A DNA stretch of 64,000 nt from JACJWR01 sp963842975 (GTDB lineage: Bacteria > Actinomycetota > Actinomycetes > S36-B12 > UBA10799): NCBI GenBank assembly GCA_963842975.1, contig CAWJIH010000004.1, positions 186,001-250,000 on the forward strand. The letters are read 5' to 3'. The translations under genes were made by a program, and so were the position numbers. Under the pieces are notes generated by a model that was not told the origin of the DNA, made no database searches, and saw only the letters and a list, made by a program, of their open reading frames with translations. Numbering within the stretch: position 1 is the first letter of the stretch; the number at the start of each line of letters is the position of its first letter. Below are positions 43,406-52,379 of this stretch, piece by piece.

Positions 43406-44698
43406 GTGGAGATCATCGCGGTCGCGGCAAATCCAGGTCTGCTGACGTTGCCGTGGTCGGTGCCGTTGGCACAGTGGCCTGCGGAGGTCACGGTCGCGAT
43501 GCCGCGGGGAATCTCGCGCAATGTCGTTCGATTCGTGACCCTGCCGGGTTCTTCCGTGCGCACGGCAGGCGTTGGCGACGACGTGCTGGCGGTGAAGGAG
43601 CTTCCGGACTGGATCGCTCGTAAGGAGTACCGGCTGCTCACCGAGTTGGATCACCTCGACCTGCCGGTAGCGCACGTTGCCGCTGTGGTGGTCGGGCGCG
43701 AGTCGCCGGATGGCCAGGAGCTTCCGGGGGCGGTCCTCACCAGTTACGTCCGGTTTTCGCTGCCGTACCGCTCGCTGTTCGCTGCAGATCCGGATCCAGC
43801 CACCGCCGAGCGGCTACTGGACGCGCTGGTGGTGCTGCTCGTTCGGTTGCACCTCGCCGGTTTCATGTGGGGTGACTGTTCGCTGTCGAACACCCTGTTC
43901 CGGCGGGACGCAGGGCAATTCGAGGCGTATCTGGTGGATGCCGAAACCGGGGAGTTGCACCCCACGTTGTCCGACGGGCAGCGGGCCTGGGATGTGGAAT
44001 TGGCCACCGAGAAATGTGCCGGTGAGCTGTTGGACATCCAGGCTGGTGGGCTCTTGGAGCAGGGCGATCCGATAGAGATGGGACTGTCGATCGGTCCTCG
44101 ATACGAGCGGTTGTGGGAGTTGGTGACCGGCGAACTGCACATCAGTTCGGGGGAGCTGTGGCGGATCGATGAGCGCGTCCGACAGTTGCAGGAGGTTGGT
44201 TTCGACGTTGGGGAACTCTCGATGTCCACCGCATCGGCAGCGGGCGGGCAAGACGTCGTGATTCGTCCGCAAGTGGTGGAGTCCGGGTTCAACAGTCGCC
44301 GCTTGTTGCGGCTCACCGGCCTAGATGCAGGTGAGAATCAGGCCCGCCGGTTGCTCTCGGATATCGAGTCATATCGGGTGACGGAGCTGCCACCCGATAC
44401 GTCTGTGGAACAGGCTGCCGCCACCTGGCTTTCGCAGCAGTACCAACCGCTGGTGGCTGCCGTGCCGATGGCGCTGCGGGGCCGGCTGGAGCCGCCAGAG
44501 GTGTATCACGAGGTGCTCGAGCATCGCTGGTATCTCTGCCAGCGCGAGGGTCGAGATGTGCCCTGGAACGAAGCCGTGGATCGGTACCTTGCGGAGATCC
44601 TCGAACACAAGCCGGATGAAGTGATGATCACTCCGGTGGCAGTGGGCCCGACTTCGCAGGACGTGGCACAGCCGCCGGTCGCTCCCGAAACGGCTTGA
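43406..44698 (+). CDS. DUF4032 protein with kinase-like fold
   Basis: 430 residues from GTG 43406. The central part has lipopolysaccharide-kinase/aminoglycoside-kinase-like motifs: LAGFMWGDCSLSN in place of the catalytic loop, and YLVDAETGEL in place of the metal-binding DFG/DxE. The C-terminal half matches DUF4032 (YQPLVAAVPMALRGRLEPPE, EVYHEVLEHRWYLCQREGRD). DUF4032 genes are common in actinomycetes; function unknown. It begins 27 bp after msmK and may be in the same operon. Its last 71 bp overlap the DMT transporter gene on the other strand. Confidence 0.85.
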   Translation: MEIIAVAANPGLLTLPWSVPLAQWPAEVTVAMPRGISRNVVRFVTLPGSSVRTAGVGDDVLAVKELPDWIARKEYRLLTELDHLDLPVAHVAAVVVGRESPDGQELPGAVLTSYVRFSLPYRSLFAADPDPATAERLLDALVVLLVRLHLAGFMWGDCSLSNTLFRRDAGQFEAYLVDAETGELHPTLSDGQRAWDVELATEKCAGELLDIQAGGLLEQGDPIEMGLSIGPRYERLWELVTGELHISSGELWRIDERVRQLQEVGFDVGELSMSTASAAGGQDVVIRPQVVESGFNSRRLLRLTGLDAGENQARRLLSDIESYRVTELPPDTSVEQAAATWLSQQYQPLVAAVPMALRGRLEPPEVYHEVLEHRWYLCQREGRDVPWNEAVDRYLAEILEHKPDEVMITPVAVGPTSQDVAQPPVAPETA

Positions 44699-45587
44699 GG
44701 AACCCCTGCACCAACGCCACTCCGGTGAGCACCACTAGCGCCCCAGCGGGCTGGTTCCACTGCAGCGCTTCGCCCAGGATCAGGATTCCCAACAAGGTGG
44801 AAATGACCGGTGTGGCGTAGGTGATGGTTGCTGAGGTGAGGGCACCGGCGAGCTTGAGCACCTGGAAAAACATCAGGAATGCCAGGCCGGTTCCGACCGC
44901 GCCCAAAGCCACCACCGCCGCGGTGGGGACCAACTGCCATTCGGTCGTGGCGAAGGAACCCGTCATTACGTCGACAGCCAGCAGCGCGATCCCGGCCACC
45001 GTCAGTTGCGCGGCCACCAGCGACTGCGGACTCTCGGGCCGTGAGGCGAGGTGGCGCAATTGCCACTGAATCCCCAAGCCGTAGCAGGTGGTGGCGCCGA
45101 TCGCGGCGGCTGAGCCAGCGAGGTTGCCCTCCAGCCCCTGCCAGGCGCCGAGCATCAGTCCAACTCCGAGCAGGCCCAGGGCCAGCCCCAAACCCTTGTT
45201 CGGCCCGATGCGCTGACCACGGGCGAGGACGAGACCGGCCAGGGCGGTGAAGATGGGAGTTCCGGCGTTGAACAGCCCAGCCGCGACTGACGTGATGCGG
45301 GTTTCGGCCCATGCAAACAGGACCGCCGGTAGGCCCGCAAGCAGGATGCCCACAACACCGCAGTGCAGCCAGGTCGCACCGCTCGTGGGGAGACGCAGCC
45401 CCATGAGCAGCAGCACCAGCACCACTGTGATCGCGCCGCTGCCGGTGCGCAGGGTCGCGAGTTGAATCGGCTCGAAACCCTCCAACCCCACCTTGATCAG
45501 CAGGAAACTCGAACCCCAGATGAGCGCCAACGCTCCCCACAGCGGCAGCCAGCTGCCCACGGTGCCGGGGGCGGGGGTGCTGCTCAC
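44628..45587 (-). CDS. EamA/RhaT family DMT transporter
   Basis: About 319 residues from GTG 45587 (VSSTPAPGTVGSWL); a GTG at 45626 would add 13 basic residues that look less native. Ten membrane helices in two EamA repeats, starting LPLWGALALIWGSSFLLIKV; the second repeat begins near AAAIGATTCYGLGIQW. These exporters handle amino acids or other metabolites; substrate unknown. Divergent from the channel gene, with a short shared promoter region. Confidence 0.9.
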   Translation of the reverse strand: MSSTPAPGTVGSWLPLWGALALIWGSSFLLIKVGLEGFEPIQLATLRTGSGAITVVLVLLLMGLRLPTSGATWLHCGVVGILLAGLPAVLFAWAETRITSVAAGLFNAGTPIFTALAGLVLARGQRIGPNKGLGLALGLLGVGLMLGAWQGLEGNLAGSAAAIGATTCYGLGIQWQLRHLASRPESPQSLVAAQLTVAGIALLAVDVMTGSFATTEWQLVPTAAVVALGAVGTGLAFLMFFQVLKLAGALTSATITYATPVISTLLGILILGEALQWNQPAGALVVLTGVALVQGFLKPFRERPAAVPRPAKSGPLPPE

Positions 45588-45669
45588 GCGGGCAACGCTG
45601 CCACATCGACCACGCCGTTCCGGCACGCCTCCCCGGCGTCACCTGCGGTTCTCGGCATGCTTGGGAGCC

Positions 45670-46662
45670 ATGTGGCAGAAGTTCAACGAATGGCGGCGCT
45701 CTGCCCGGGCGCGAGAGGTTGCCGCCTACGACGCCTATTCACGCCTGATCAACTATCCGCTCTTCGTCTTGAGCCTGCTGTTCCTGATCGCTTTCGCGAT
45801 CACTTTGACGCCGGGAGCCGAGCCCACAGAGTTGCGGTTCGCCCAAATCGTGATTCCACTTACCTGGCTTGTCTTCGCGATCGACTATGCCTTCGGCATC
45901 CTGATGGCACCGAAACGGTGGGTGTTCGCACGCACCCACGTGATTCAGGCGGTGGCGCTGCTGTTCCCACCGCTGCGGATTTTGATGCTTTTCCACGTGT
46001 TCAGCGTGCTTCGGAAGACACCGATCCGACGCGGTGATCTGGCCCGCATGTACGTCCTCTACGCCACCACCTTGTTGCTGGTGTTTTGCGCCGTACTCGT
46101 GGTGTATTTCGAACGGCAGGCCCCCAACGCAAACATCACCAGTTTCGGTGACGCGCTTTGGTGGGGCGGCGAGACGGTGAGCACAGTCGGTTATGGCGAT
46201 TTCTACCCAGTCACGGTTCCTGGCCGCCTAGTTGCGGCCGTCTTGTTCGTCAACGGTGTCGCGCTGGTCAGTGTGATCACGGCTGGATTGGCACAGAACT
46301 TCACCGCTGACGACAACAGCAAGAAGCAGCAGCAAGCCAGCGCGCAGGCCGCCGCTGCACAAGCAGCGACTACCCAGGCCGGCGCCAGCACGCCCGCTGC
46401 GGCTTCCGGATCCGATGCCGCCCACGTCATGGTCCCGACCGCTGACATGGACGAATTGCATCGCCGGTTGGCTGTGATGGAGCAAACCATGGAAACCATG
46501 GCGGCCCATCTGACTTCAGCGTTGGCAGCCATGGTTACCCTCGCGCCGAGCCCTGATCCTGAGACCGCGGGGGGAAAGGATTCTGATCCCGATCGGCGCG
46601 TCGGAACGTCCGAGCCCCCTGCGGCGGCGCCTGCGCCGCCTACCATGGGCGATACTGCGTGA
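45670..46662 (+). CDS. Potassium channel with TVGYGD filter
   Basis: 330 residues from ATG 45670. Several N-terminal membrane helices (a reduced voltage-sensor-like region), then the pore: WWGGETVSTVGYGDFYPVTV with selectivity filter TVGYGD, and the inner helix LVAAVLFVNGVALVSVITAG. The C-terminal 110 residues are cytoplasmic, Gln/Ala-rich with a predicted coiled coil (LHRRLAVMEQTMETMAAHLT), likely for tetramerisation. No RCK domain. S4-type Arg repeats are weak, so voltage gating is uncertain. Confidence 0.9.
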   Translation: MWQKFNEWRRSARAREVAAYDAYSRLINYPLFVLSLLFLIAFAITLTPGAEPTELRFAQIVIPLTWLVFAIDYAFGILMAPKRWVFARTHVIQAVALLFPPLRILMLFHVFSVLRKTPIRRGDLARMYVLYATTLLLVFCAVLVVYFERQAPNANITSFGDALWWGGETVSTVGYGDFYPVTVPGRLVAAVLFVNGVALVSVITAGLAQNFTADDNSKKQQQASAQAAAAQAATTQAGASTPAAASGSDAAHVMVPTADMDELHRRLAVMEQTMETMAAHLTSALAAMVTLAPSPDPETAGGKDSDPDRRVGTSEPPAAAPAPPTMGDTA

Positions 46663-46679
46663 TCCGAAAAGTCGGCCTA

Positions 46680-46973
46680 ATGGAGAGTGTTGTGGCGTCT
46701 GCGTCCCAGAAGGATGACCAGCCGGGGCTGAGCGATCTTGAGCGGGCGATCCTGGAGTTTGAGCGCCAATGGTGGCGTTACTCCGGGGCCAAGGAGCAGG
46801 CGATCCGGGACGAGTTCGGGCTCAGCGCAACCAAGTACTACCAGACCCTCACACTGCTGCTGAACAAGCGCGAGGCGCTCGAACTTGATCCGTTGTTGGT
46901 GAAACGCCTACGGCGGGTCCGTGCGTCTCGGCAACGGGCTCGAACGGCTCGGCGCCTCGGCGTTGAGCCGTGA
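46680..46973 (+). CDS. DUF3263 protein
   Basis: 97 residues from ATG 46680; a GTG at 46659 overlapping the channel stop is also possible. It has the DUF3263 pattern LERAILEFERQWWRYSGAKE and LSATKYYQTLTLLLNKREAL, an actinobacterial helical protein resembling an HTH. Function unknown. Confirms the phylum. Confidence 0.9.
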   Translation: MESVVASASQKDDQPGLSDLERAILEFERQWWRYSGAKEQAIRDEFGLSATKYYQTLTLLLNKREALELDPLLVKRLRRVRASRQRARTARRLGVEP

Positions 46974-47019
46974 CGCAGCGCAGTTCAGCGCACCCAATGG
47001 TGTGAGGTTTCGGCGCCGA

Positions 47020-47985
47020 TCAGCTTGCTTGACTGGCCGCTTGTTCGCGAATCTTGCGCAGCGGCGGCCGTTCGTCGGTGGCCAGTGGGCGGACCCGGAC
47101 TTCGTATCCGTCAGCGCTCCGCTCGAACTGGGTGAGCACGGGGGAGTCGGTGTAGGACTGCGGTACCCCGGGAATTCGGCGCATGGCGGTATCGAGAATC
47201 TCAGCCGCCATCACCCCAAGACCGTGATCGTTGTGGTGTCGGTGCACGCGGACGCCGAGGTCCACCTGGCCGATGGCCTCCAGACCGAATCGTTCGTAGG
47301 TGTCGACCATGAGGGCCACTTCCACGCCGTAGCCGAAGGGGAATGGCAGTTGCTCAAGCAGCGATCGGCGGGCGGCATATTCACCGGCGAGAGGTTGCAC
47401 GACCGCTGCTAGTTCCGGCCAGAAGCGATTGATGATCGGCCGGGCCACCAACTCGGTGACGCGTCCGCCGCCGGCCGGGACCACGGTTTCGCCGCTGACC
47501 AGCGGGCGCTCGTAAACGGCCTTGACGAGTTGGATCTCCGGGCTGCTCGCCAGCGGACCCACCAGCGCCGTCACATAGTCCGGGGTGAACGACTGCAGGT
47601 CCGCATCGACGAACACCACAAGGTCGGATTCGGTCGCGGCTAGGCCGCGCCACATCGCCTCCCCCTTGCCCACCACTGGCGTGATGTGGCTGAGCACGTC
47701 CGAACGCTGCACAACCCTGGCCCCGGCTGCGGCGGCGACTTCCGCAGTTGCGTCGGTGGAGCCGGAATCCACCACGACCAACTCACTGACGAAGCCTTCG
47801 GGGCCAGTGAGGTCTTCCGCGATGGCCGCAACGATGGTTCCGACCGTGGCGGCCTCGTTGAGGGCTGGCAACACGACCGCCACCGACAGGCCCGCTTCGG
47901 CAACTGCCCGAGCGACAGTTTGGCGGGGCCAATCGTGGGTCGACCAGGTGTGGCTGTTCAGCCATGCTTGCGACGCGGCTTGCAT
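47020..47985 (-). CDS. gpgS: Glucosyl-3-phosphoglycerate synthase
   Basis: 321 residues, GT-A fold. VVLPALNEAATVGTIVAAI begins the nucleotide-binding core; VVFVDADLQSF carries the metal-binding DAD; GGRVTELVARPIINRFWP and VQPLAGEYAARRSLLEQLPF are typical of GpgS. It joins glucose from UDP- or GDP-glucose to 3-phosphoglycerate, the first step to glucosylglycerate and, in mycobacteria, methylglucose lipopolysaccharides. No phosphatase (gpgP) is adjacent. It converges with the DUF3263 gene. Confidence 0.93.
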   Translation of the reverse strand: MQAASQAWLNSHTWSTHDWPRQTVARAVAEAGLSVAVVLPALNEAATVGTIVAAIAEDLTGPEGFVSELVVVDSGSTDATAEVAAAAGARVVQRSDVLSHITPVVGKGEAMWRGLAATESDLVVFVDADLQSFTPDYVTALVGPLASSPEIQLVKAVYERPLVSGETVVPAGGGRVTELVARPIINRFWPELAAVVQPLAGEYAARRSLLEQLPFPFGYGVEVALMVDTYERFGLEAIGQVDLGVRVHRHHNDHGLGVMAAEILDTAMRRIPGVPQSYTDSPVLTQFERSADGYEVRVRPLATDERPPLRKIREQAASQAS

Positions 47986-48129
47986 GTTCTCACCATCCTC
48001 GTGGACATTGCCAGACCAGTGCCCCTAGTATTGCGCCACGTCGTTACCCGGACATTACGCAGTATTTCGCTGCTACGCTCCCGTTGCGATCAACGCAGAT
48101 CCTGTGAGGTCTGCGACAACTGAATACAG

Positions 48130-48262
48130 CTCATCCAGAGGGGTTGAGGGAACGGCCCGAAGACACCCCGGCAACCACCCGAGCGCGTTGTGTGTAGAAG
48201 GCACGCGAAGCCCCGGGGAAGGTGCCAAATCCGACCCGCCGATCGTCGGCGGGGCAGATGAG
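48130..48262 (+). ncRNA. SAM-I (S-box) riboswitch upstream of thrC
   Basis: The P1 stem CTCATC (48130) pairs with GATGAG (48257-48262). Inside are the conserved S-box pieces: AGAGG then GAGGGAACGGCCCGAAGA, CCCCGGCAACC, and GGTGCCAAATCC. The order and spacing fit SAM-I rather than SAM-IV. The 3' strand of P1 runs straight into the thrC ribosome site (GGAGAAAGG), so SAM binding may block translation rather than end transcription; no terminator T-run is seen. Confidence 0.9.
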
Positions 48263-48281
48263 GAGAAAGGTCTCTTCTTCC

Positions 48282-49550
48282 ATGACTGTTGCACTGACGT
48301 CTGACACGTCCACAACCTTTGGAAACGCCGCGGGGCTGACATGCCGCGAGTGCGGATCAGTTTTCGACTTGGGTGCCGCCTATGCCTGCACGGAGTGCTT
48401 TGGCCCGCTTGAGGTGGCGTATGACTTCTCCCGGGTGACGAGGGAGGGCATCGAGGCCGGTCCGGCAAATCTGTGGCGGTATGCAGATCTGCTGCCGGTG
48501 TCCGCCGATGCTGGTGACGCGCCCAACTTGAACCCCGGCTGGACCCGACTGCACGCAGCCGATCGCCTTGCGGCGGAACTCGGAATGCGCAAGCTGTGGG
48601 TGAAGGACGACTCCGGAAACCCGACTCATTCGTTTAAGGACCGCGTGGTGGCGGTCGCCCAGGCTGCTGCCCGCGCACTTGGCCTCACCACGTTGGCCTG
48701 CGCCTCCACCGGCAACCTTGCGCATGCAGTTGCGGCCGCTGCCGCCCGAGCGGGGATGGGTTCAGTGGTCGTGATCCCCTCGAATCTGGAAGCCGGAAAG
48801 ACCGTCACCACCGCGACCTACGGTGGTCTGCTGTTGGCGGTGGAGGGTACATATGACGATGTCAACCGCCTCTGCTCGGAGTTGATCGGCGAGTCCATCA
48901 CCGACGGTTGGGGTTTCGTGAACGTCAATTTGCGGCCCTACTACGCGGAGGGTTCGAAGACGGTTGGCTATGAGATCGCCGAGCAACTCGGCTGGCGGTT
49001 GCCCCAGCAGGTGGTGGCGCCGGTGGCCAGCGGATCGCTGCTCACCAAGGTCGACAAAGCCTGGCGGGAGTTGTCCAGCCTCGGATTCGTCGATGATTCG
49101 GCCTACCGCGTGTTCGGAGCCCAGGCGGCCGGCTGTTCCCCGGTGGCGCAAGCGTTCGACGCGGGTTGGGATGTGGTGCGGCCGGTCAAACCCGACACCA
49201 TCGCGAAGTCGCTGGCAATCGGGAACCCAGCGGACGGGCCGTATGCCTTGGATGCGGTGCGGCGCACCGGCGGTGCTGTGGCCGCTGTCTCCGATGCGGA
49301 GATCGTCGAAGGTATCCAATTGCTCGCCCGCACCGAAGGGGTTTTCGCCGAGACCGCCGGGGGTGTTGTGGTTGCGACGCTCAAGCGATTGCTGGCTGAA
49401 GGATCGTTGGACCCGGACGCTGAGACTGTGATCCTGAACACTGGAGATGGACTGAAAACCCTTGATGCCGTGCTTCCGTACGGTCAACCGACCGCGATCA
49501 TCGAACCGGATGCGGACGCAGTGGTCGAACTTCTGACCAAAGTGCCGTAG
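48282..49550 (+). CDS. thrC: Threonine synthase
   Basis: 422 residues from ATG 48282. PLP-dependent enzyme converting O-phosphohomoserine to threonine. Lys119 in NPTHSFKDRV is the PLP Schiff-base lysine; ASTGNLAHAVAAAAARAG holds the phosphate of PLP. The N-terminus has a zinc-ribbon-like pair, CRECG and CTECF (Cys21, 24, 36, 39), found in one branch of ThrC. A SAM riboswitch precedes it, an uncommon control for threonine synthesis that would respond to the competing methionine branch. Confidence 0.94.
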   Translation: MTVALTSDTSTTFGNAAGLTCRECGSVFDLGAAYACTECFGPLEVAYDFSRVTREGIEAGPANLWRYADLLPVSADAGDAPNLNPGWTRLHAADRLAAELGMRKLWVKDDSGNPTHSFKDRVVAVAQAAARALGLTTLACASTGNLAHAVAAAAARAGMGSVVVIPSNLEAGKTVTTATYGGLLLAVEGTYDDVNRLCSELIGESITDGWGFVNVNLRPYYAEGSKTVGYEIAEQLGWRLPQQVVAPVASGSLLTKVDKAWRELSSLGFVDDSAYRVFGAQAAGCSPVAQAFDAGWDVVRPVKPDTIAKSLAIGNPADGPYALDAVRRTGGAVAAVSDAEIVEGIQLLARTEGVFAETAGGVVVATLKRLLAEGSLDPDAETVILNTGDGLKTLDAVLPYGQPTAIIEPDADAVVELLTKVP

Positions 49551-49608
49551 GGTTATGCCAGGCGCGGCACTCGCCGCTCCTGTTCCCAACAGCAAAGGCA
49601 TTATCGCA

Positions 49609-49824
49609 ATGAGCAACGACCCCGTCCAGGGTGTAGTCAAGTGGTTCAACTCCGAGAAGGGCTACGGTTTCCTCTCGGTCGACGGCCAAGACCGCGACGT
49701 ATTTGTCCACTACAGCGCCATCGACATGGACGGCTACAAAAGCCTCGATGAAGACCAACGCGTTGAGTTTCGCATCGTCAGTGGCCCGAAGGGCCCGCAG
49801 GCGGAAGCTGTTCGCCTCGTCTGA
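49609..49824 (+). CDS. cspA: CspA-type cold-shock protein
   Basis: 71 residues from ATG 49609. RNP1 (KGYGFLSV) and RNP2 (DVFVHYSAI) are intact, with VKWFNSEKGYGF. The single-stranded nucleic-acid-binding chaperone. The mRNA leader has no clear Shine-Dalgarno sequence. Followed by its own terminator at 49842-49879. Confidence 0.95.
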   Translation: MSNDPVQGVVKWFNSEKGYGFLSVDGQDRDVFVHYSAIDMDGYKSLDEDQRVEFRIVSGPKGPQAEAVRLV

Positions 49825-49841
49825 TTCTTTTTGATCGCTCA

Positions 49842-49879
49842 CTAACGGTCGGCGCCCCTCGCGGGGAGCCGGCCGTTAG
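49842..49879 (+). terminator. Hairpin terminator after cspA
   Basis: CTAACGG-CGG-CCCC pairs with GGGG-CCG-CCGTTAG across a TCGC loop, 18 bases after the cspA stop. A short T-rich run (TCGTTT) follows. Separates cspA from the groEL promoter. Confidence 0.8.
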
Positions 49880-49908
49880 TCGTTTCCGGTCCCAATCCCA
49901 CCCCGCTG

Positions 49909-49935
49909 CTTGCACTCTCACAGGGAGAGTGCCAA
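49909..49935. promoter_or_regulatory. CIRCE element 1 (HrcA operator)
   Basis: CTTGCACTC, nine bases, GAGTGCCAA. Seven of nine and eight of nine positions match the TTAGCACTC-N9-GAGTGCTAA consensus. HrcA binding here would repress groEL until heat shock. Confidence 0.85.
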
Positions 49936-49943
49936 CATAGGTG

Positions 49944-49970
49944 TTAGCACTCGGCATGGGGGAGTGACAA
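49944..49970. promoter_or_regulatory. CIRCE element 2 (HrcA operator)
   Basis: A second copy 8 bp after the first: TTAGCACTC (perfect), nine bases, GAGTGACAA (seven of nine). Two tandem sites upstream of one groEL suggest cooperative control. Confidence 0.82.
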
Positions 49971-50104
49971 CTCCGCCTACCGGGTCGGATCCATCGTCGA
50001 GGTGTGTGCCAGCCGGGAAGGGCCCGGGGACGCTCGCGCCGTTCGTCGCGGACGACGGTGAGATCACACGACAACCTTCAATGTCTGGAAGGAACTGCAA
50101 CTCA

Positions 50105-51730
50105 ATGGCGAAGATCATCGCTTTCGATGAGGAGGCGCGGCGGTCGCTGGAGCGGGGAATGAACACCCTCGCCGATGCGGTCAAAGTGACCCTCGGGCCC
50201 AAGGGCCGCAACGTCGTCCTCGAGAAGAAGTGGGGTGCCCCCACGATCACCAACGATGGCGTTTCCATCGCTAAGGAGATCGAACTCGAGGACCCATACG
50301 AGAAGATCGGTGCCGAGCTCGTCAAGGAGGTCGCGAAGAAGACCGACGACGTCGCGGGCGACGGCACCACCACCGCCACTGTGCTGGCCCAGGCGCTCGT
50401 GCGCGAAGGTCTGCGCAACGTGGCAGCCGGGACGAACCCGATGGCGCTCAAGCGCGGCATCGAGCAGGCAGTCGCCGCGGTCAGCGACGAACTGTTGGCC
50501 ATGGCCAAGGATGTCGACTCCAAGGAAGAGATCGCTGCTACCGCCTCGATCTCGGCTGGCGACAGCCAAGTCGGCGAAATCATCGCCGAAGCCATGGAGA
50601 AGGTCGGCAAAGAAGGCGTCATCACGGTTGAGGAATCCAACACCTTCGGGCTGGAGCTTGAACTCACCGAGGGTATGCGGTTCGACAAGGGCTACATCTC
50701 GCCCTACTTCGTCACCGACCCGGAGCGGATGGAAGCCGAACTTGAGGACCCCTACATCCTCATCGTCAACCAGAAGATTTCCGCAGTCAAAGACGTGCTC
50801 CCCATCCTGGAAAAGGTCATGCAGTCCGGCAAGCCGCTGCTGATCCTGGCCGAGGACGTCGAGGGTGAAGCCCTGGCCACCCTGGTGGTCAACAAGATCC
50901 GTGGGACCTTCAAGTCGGTCGCGGTGAAGGCTCCAGGTTTCGGTGACCGGCGCAAGGCCATGCTCGCCGACATCGCCATCCTCACCGGTGGCGAGGTCAT
51001 CAGCGAAGAAATCGGCCTGAAGCTGGAAGGCACCGAACTGGCCCAACTCGGGCGTGCCCGGAAGGTCGTTGTCACCAAGGACGAGACCACCATCGTCGAA
51101 GGTGCTGGCGACGCCGACCAGATCGCGGGTCGCGTGAGCCAGATTCGTGCCGAGATCGACAACTCGGACTCCGACTACGACCGCGAGAAGCTGCAGGAGC
51201 GGCTGGCCAAGTTGGCTGGCGGCGTCGCGGTGATCAAGGTCGGCGCGGCCACCGAGGTTGAACTCAAGGAGCGCAAGCACCGCATCGAAGATGCCGTGCG
51301 CAACGCGAAGGCTGCAGTGGAAGAAGGCATTGTCGCCGGTGGCGGCGTTGCCCTGCTGCAGGCATCCGAGAAGGCCTTCGAGGGCCTGGACCTGGCTGGT
51401 GAAGAGGCCGTCGGGGCCAACATCGTCAAGGTCGCCGTTGAGGCACCGCTGAAGCAGATCGCGCTGAACGCCGGTCTGGAAGGCGGCGTTGTGGCGGAAA
51501 AGGTGCGCAACCTCGAGCCAGGTTGGGGACTCAACGCCGCGACTGGCGACTACGAGGACCTCATCAAGGCTGGCGTCGTTGACCCCGCCAAGGTGACCCG
51601 TTCGGCGCTGATGAACGCGGCCAGCATCGCCGCGCTGTTCCTCACCACCGAAGCCGTGGTTGCGGACAAGCCGGAGAAGACCCCGCCGATGCCCGCTGGC
51701 GGTGGCGACATGGGTGGCATGGACTTCTAG
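50105..51730 (+). CDS. groEL: Chaperonin GroEL, stand-alone copy
   Basis: 541 residues from ATG 50105. Typical of 60-kDa chaperonins: VTLGPKGRNVVLEKKWGAPTI, the ATP-binding DGTTTATVLAQALV, and C-terminal GGGDMGGMDF, the Gly-Met tail. Folds proteins with GroES. There is no groES next to it, matching the second groEL of many actinomycetes. Tandem CIRCE sites precede it, 130-190 bp upstream. Confidence 0.97.
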   Translation: MAKIIAFDEEARRSLERGMNTLADAVKVTLGPKGRNVVLEKKWGAPTITNDGVSIAKEIELEDPYEKIGAELVKEVAKKTDDVAGDGTTTATVLAQALVREGLRNVAAGTNPMALKRGIEQAVAAVSDELLAMAKDVDSKEEIAATASISAGDSQVGEIIAEAMEKVGKEGVITVEESNTFGLELELTEGMRFDKGYISPYFVTDPERMEAELEDPYILIVNQKISAVKDVLPILEKVMQSGKPLLILAEDVEGEALATLVVNKIRGTFKSVAVKAPGFGDRRKAMLADIAILTGGEVISEEIGLKLEGTELAQLGRARKVVVTKDETTIVEGAGDADQIAGRVSQIRAEIDNSDSDYDREKLQERLAKLAGGVAVIKVGAATEVELKERKHRIEDAVRNAKAAVEEGIVAGGGVALLQASEKAFEGLDLAGEEAVGANIVKVAVEAPLKQIALNAGLEGGVVAEKVRNLEPGWGLNAATGDYEDLIKAGVVDPAKVTRSALMNAASIAALFLTTEAVVADKPEKTPPMPAGGGDMGGMDF

Positions 51731-51747
51731 GTCCGCTGCTCGGAGCA

Positions 51748-51803
51748 CTAGACAGCGAAGCCCCCGACCCTCTCGCCAGGGTCGGGGGCTTCGCTCTGTC
51801 TAG
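51748..51803. terminator. Bidirectional terminator between groEL and the next gene
   Basis: Long hairpin: CTAGACAG...CGAAGCCCCCGACCCT pairs with AGGGTCGGGGGCTTCG...CTGTCTAG across CTCGCC. It lies between convergent genes and can end transcripts from both sides. Confidence 0.88.
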
Positions 51804-51809
51804 GCGGGC

Positions 51810-52226
51810 TCAGCCCTCAAGGTACTCCAGGCGCGCGAGCAAGATGGTGGCACTGCGATGGATCTGACGGGTCCAGTTGGCGGCGTCGTACCCGCTGGAA
51901 CCGGTGAGCAGGCTCTCAAGTCCCGTGAGCATCCCCCGGTCTGAACGCATCGATGCCCGAATCGATTGATCAGCGGCTTGCAACTCCCGATCCTGCGCCC
52001 AGGGAAGGAAATCGGCGTGCAACCAGGCGGCCAGCCTGGCAGCCTCGGGAACGGCCGACTCGCCCTCGGCAACAGCATCAAGCACCTCTGCGGTGAGTCG
52101 GTTGAGGATTGCGCGGTGGGCCTGCCGCGACATCGCGATCAGTACGGGGTCGGTCAACACCTCAGCCGGCGTGCGAGTTGAAGCCGCTGCCGCATCCTCG
52201 GTGACCGTGTTCTCTGGGTTGTCCAT
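51810..52226 (-). CDS. Hypothetical helical protein, weakly hemerythrin-like
   Basis: 138 residues from ATG 52226, chosen for the GGAGGAGG just upstream. All-helical: VLIAMSRQAHRAILNRLTAE, ARLAAWLHADFLPWAQDREL and NWTRQIHRSATILLARLEYL. The spacing of His and Glu/Asp faintly recalls hemerythrin HHE domains (F-x-x-E-LPHA-x-E), but most iron ligands are absent. Probably a structural relative without the metal site. Convergent with groEL across the terminator. Confidence 0.5.
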   Translation of the reverse strand: MDNPENTVTEDAAAASTRTPAEVLTDPVLIAMSRQAHRAILNRLTAEVLDAVAEGESAVPEAARLAAWLHADFLPWAQDRELQAADQSIRASMRSDRGMLTGLESLLTGSSGYDAANWTRQIHRSATILLARLEYLEG

Positions 52227-52379
52227 GATGCACCTCCTCCGGTTCGACCCTAGGTCAAATTGACCATGGATTGTGAGGAGTGTCCACCATTCGGATGACT
52301 CCGAGATGGGCCAGCACGACGGGACTCTTCGGCGTAGGATCGTGATCCGATAGTGATGCCGAGGCGAAGGACAGTCGTG

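Noticed and set aside
48130..48262. SAM-IV riboswitch, frequent in actinomycetes
   Set aside because: The order of conserved parts (AGAGG, GGGAACGGCCC, GGCAACC, GGTGCCAAATCC) fits SAM-I.
50102..51748. 548-residue minus-strand ORF
   Set aside because: Antisense shadow of groEL; no independent ribosome site or family.
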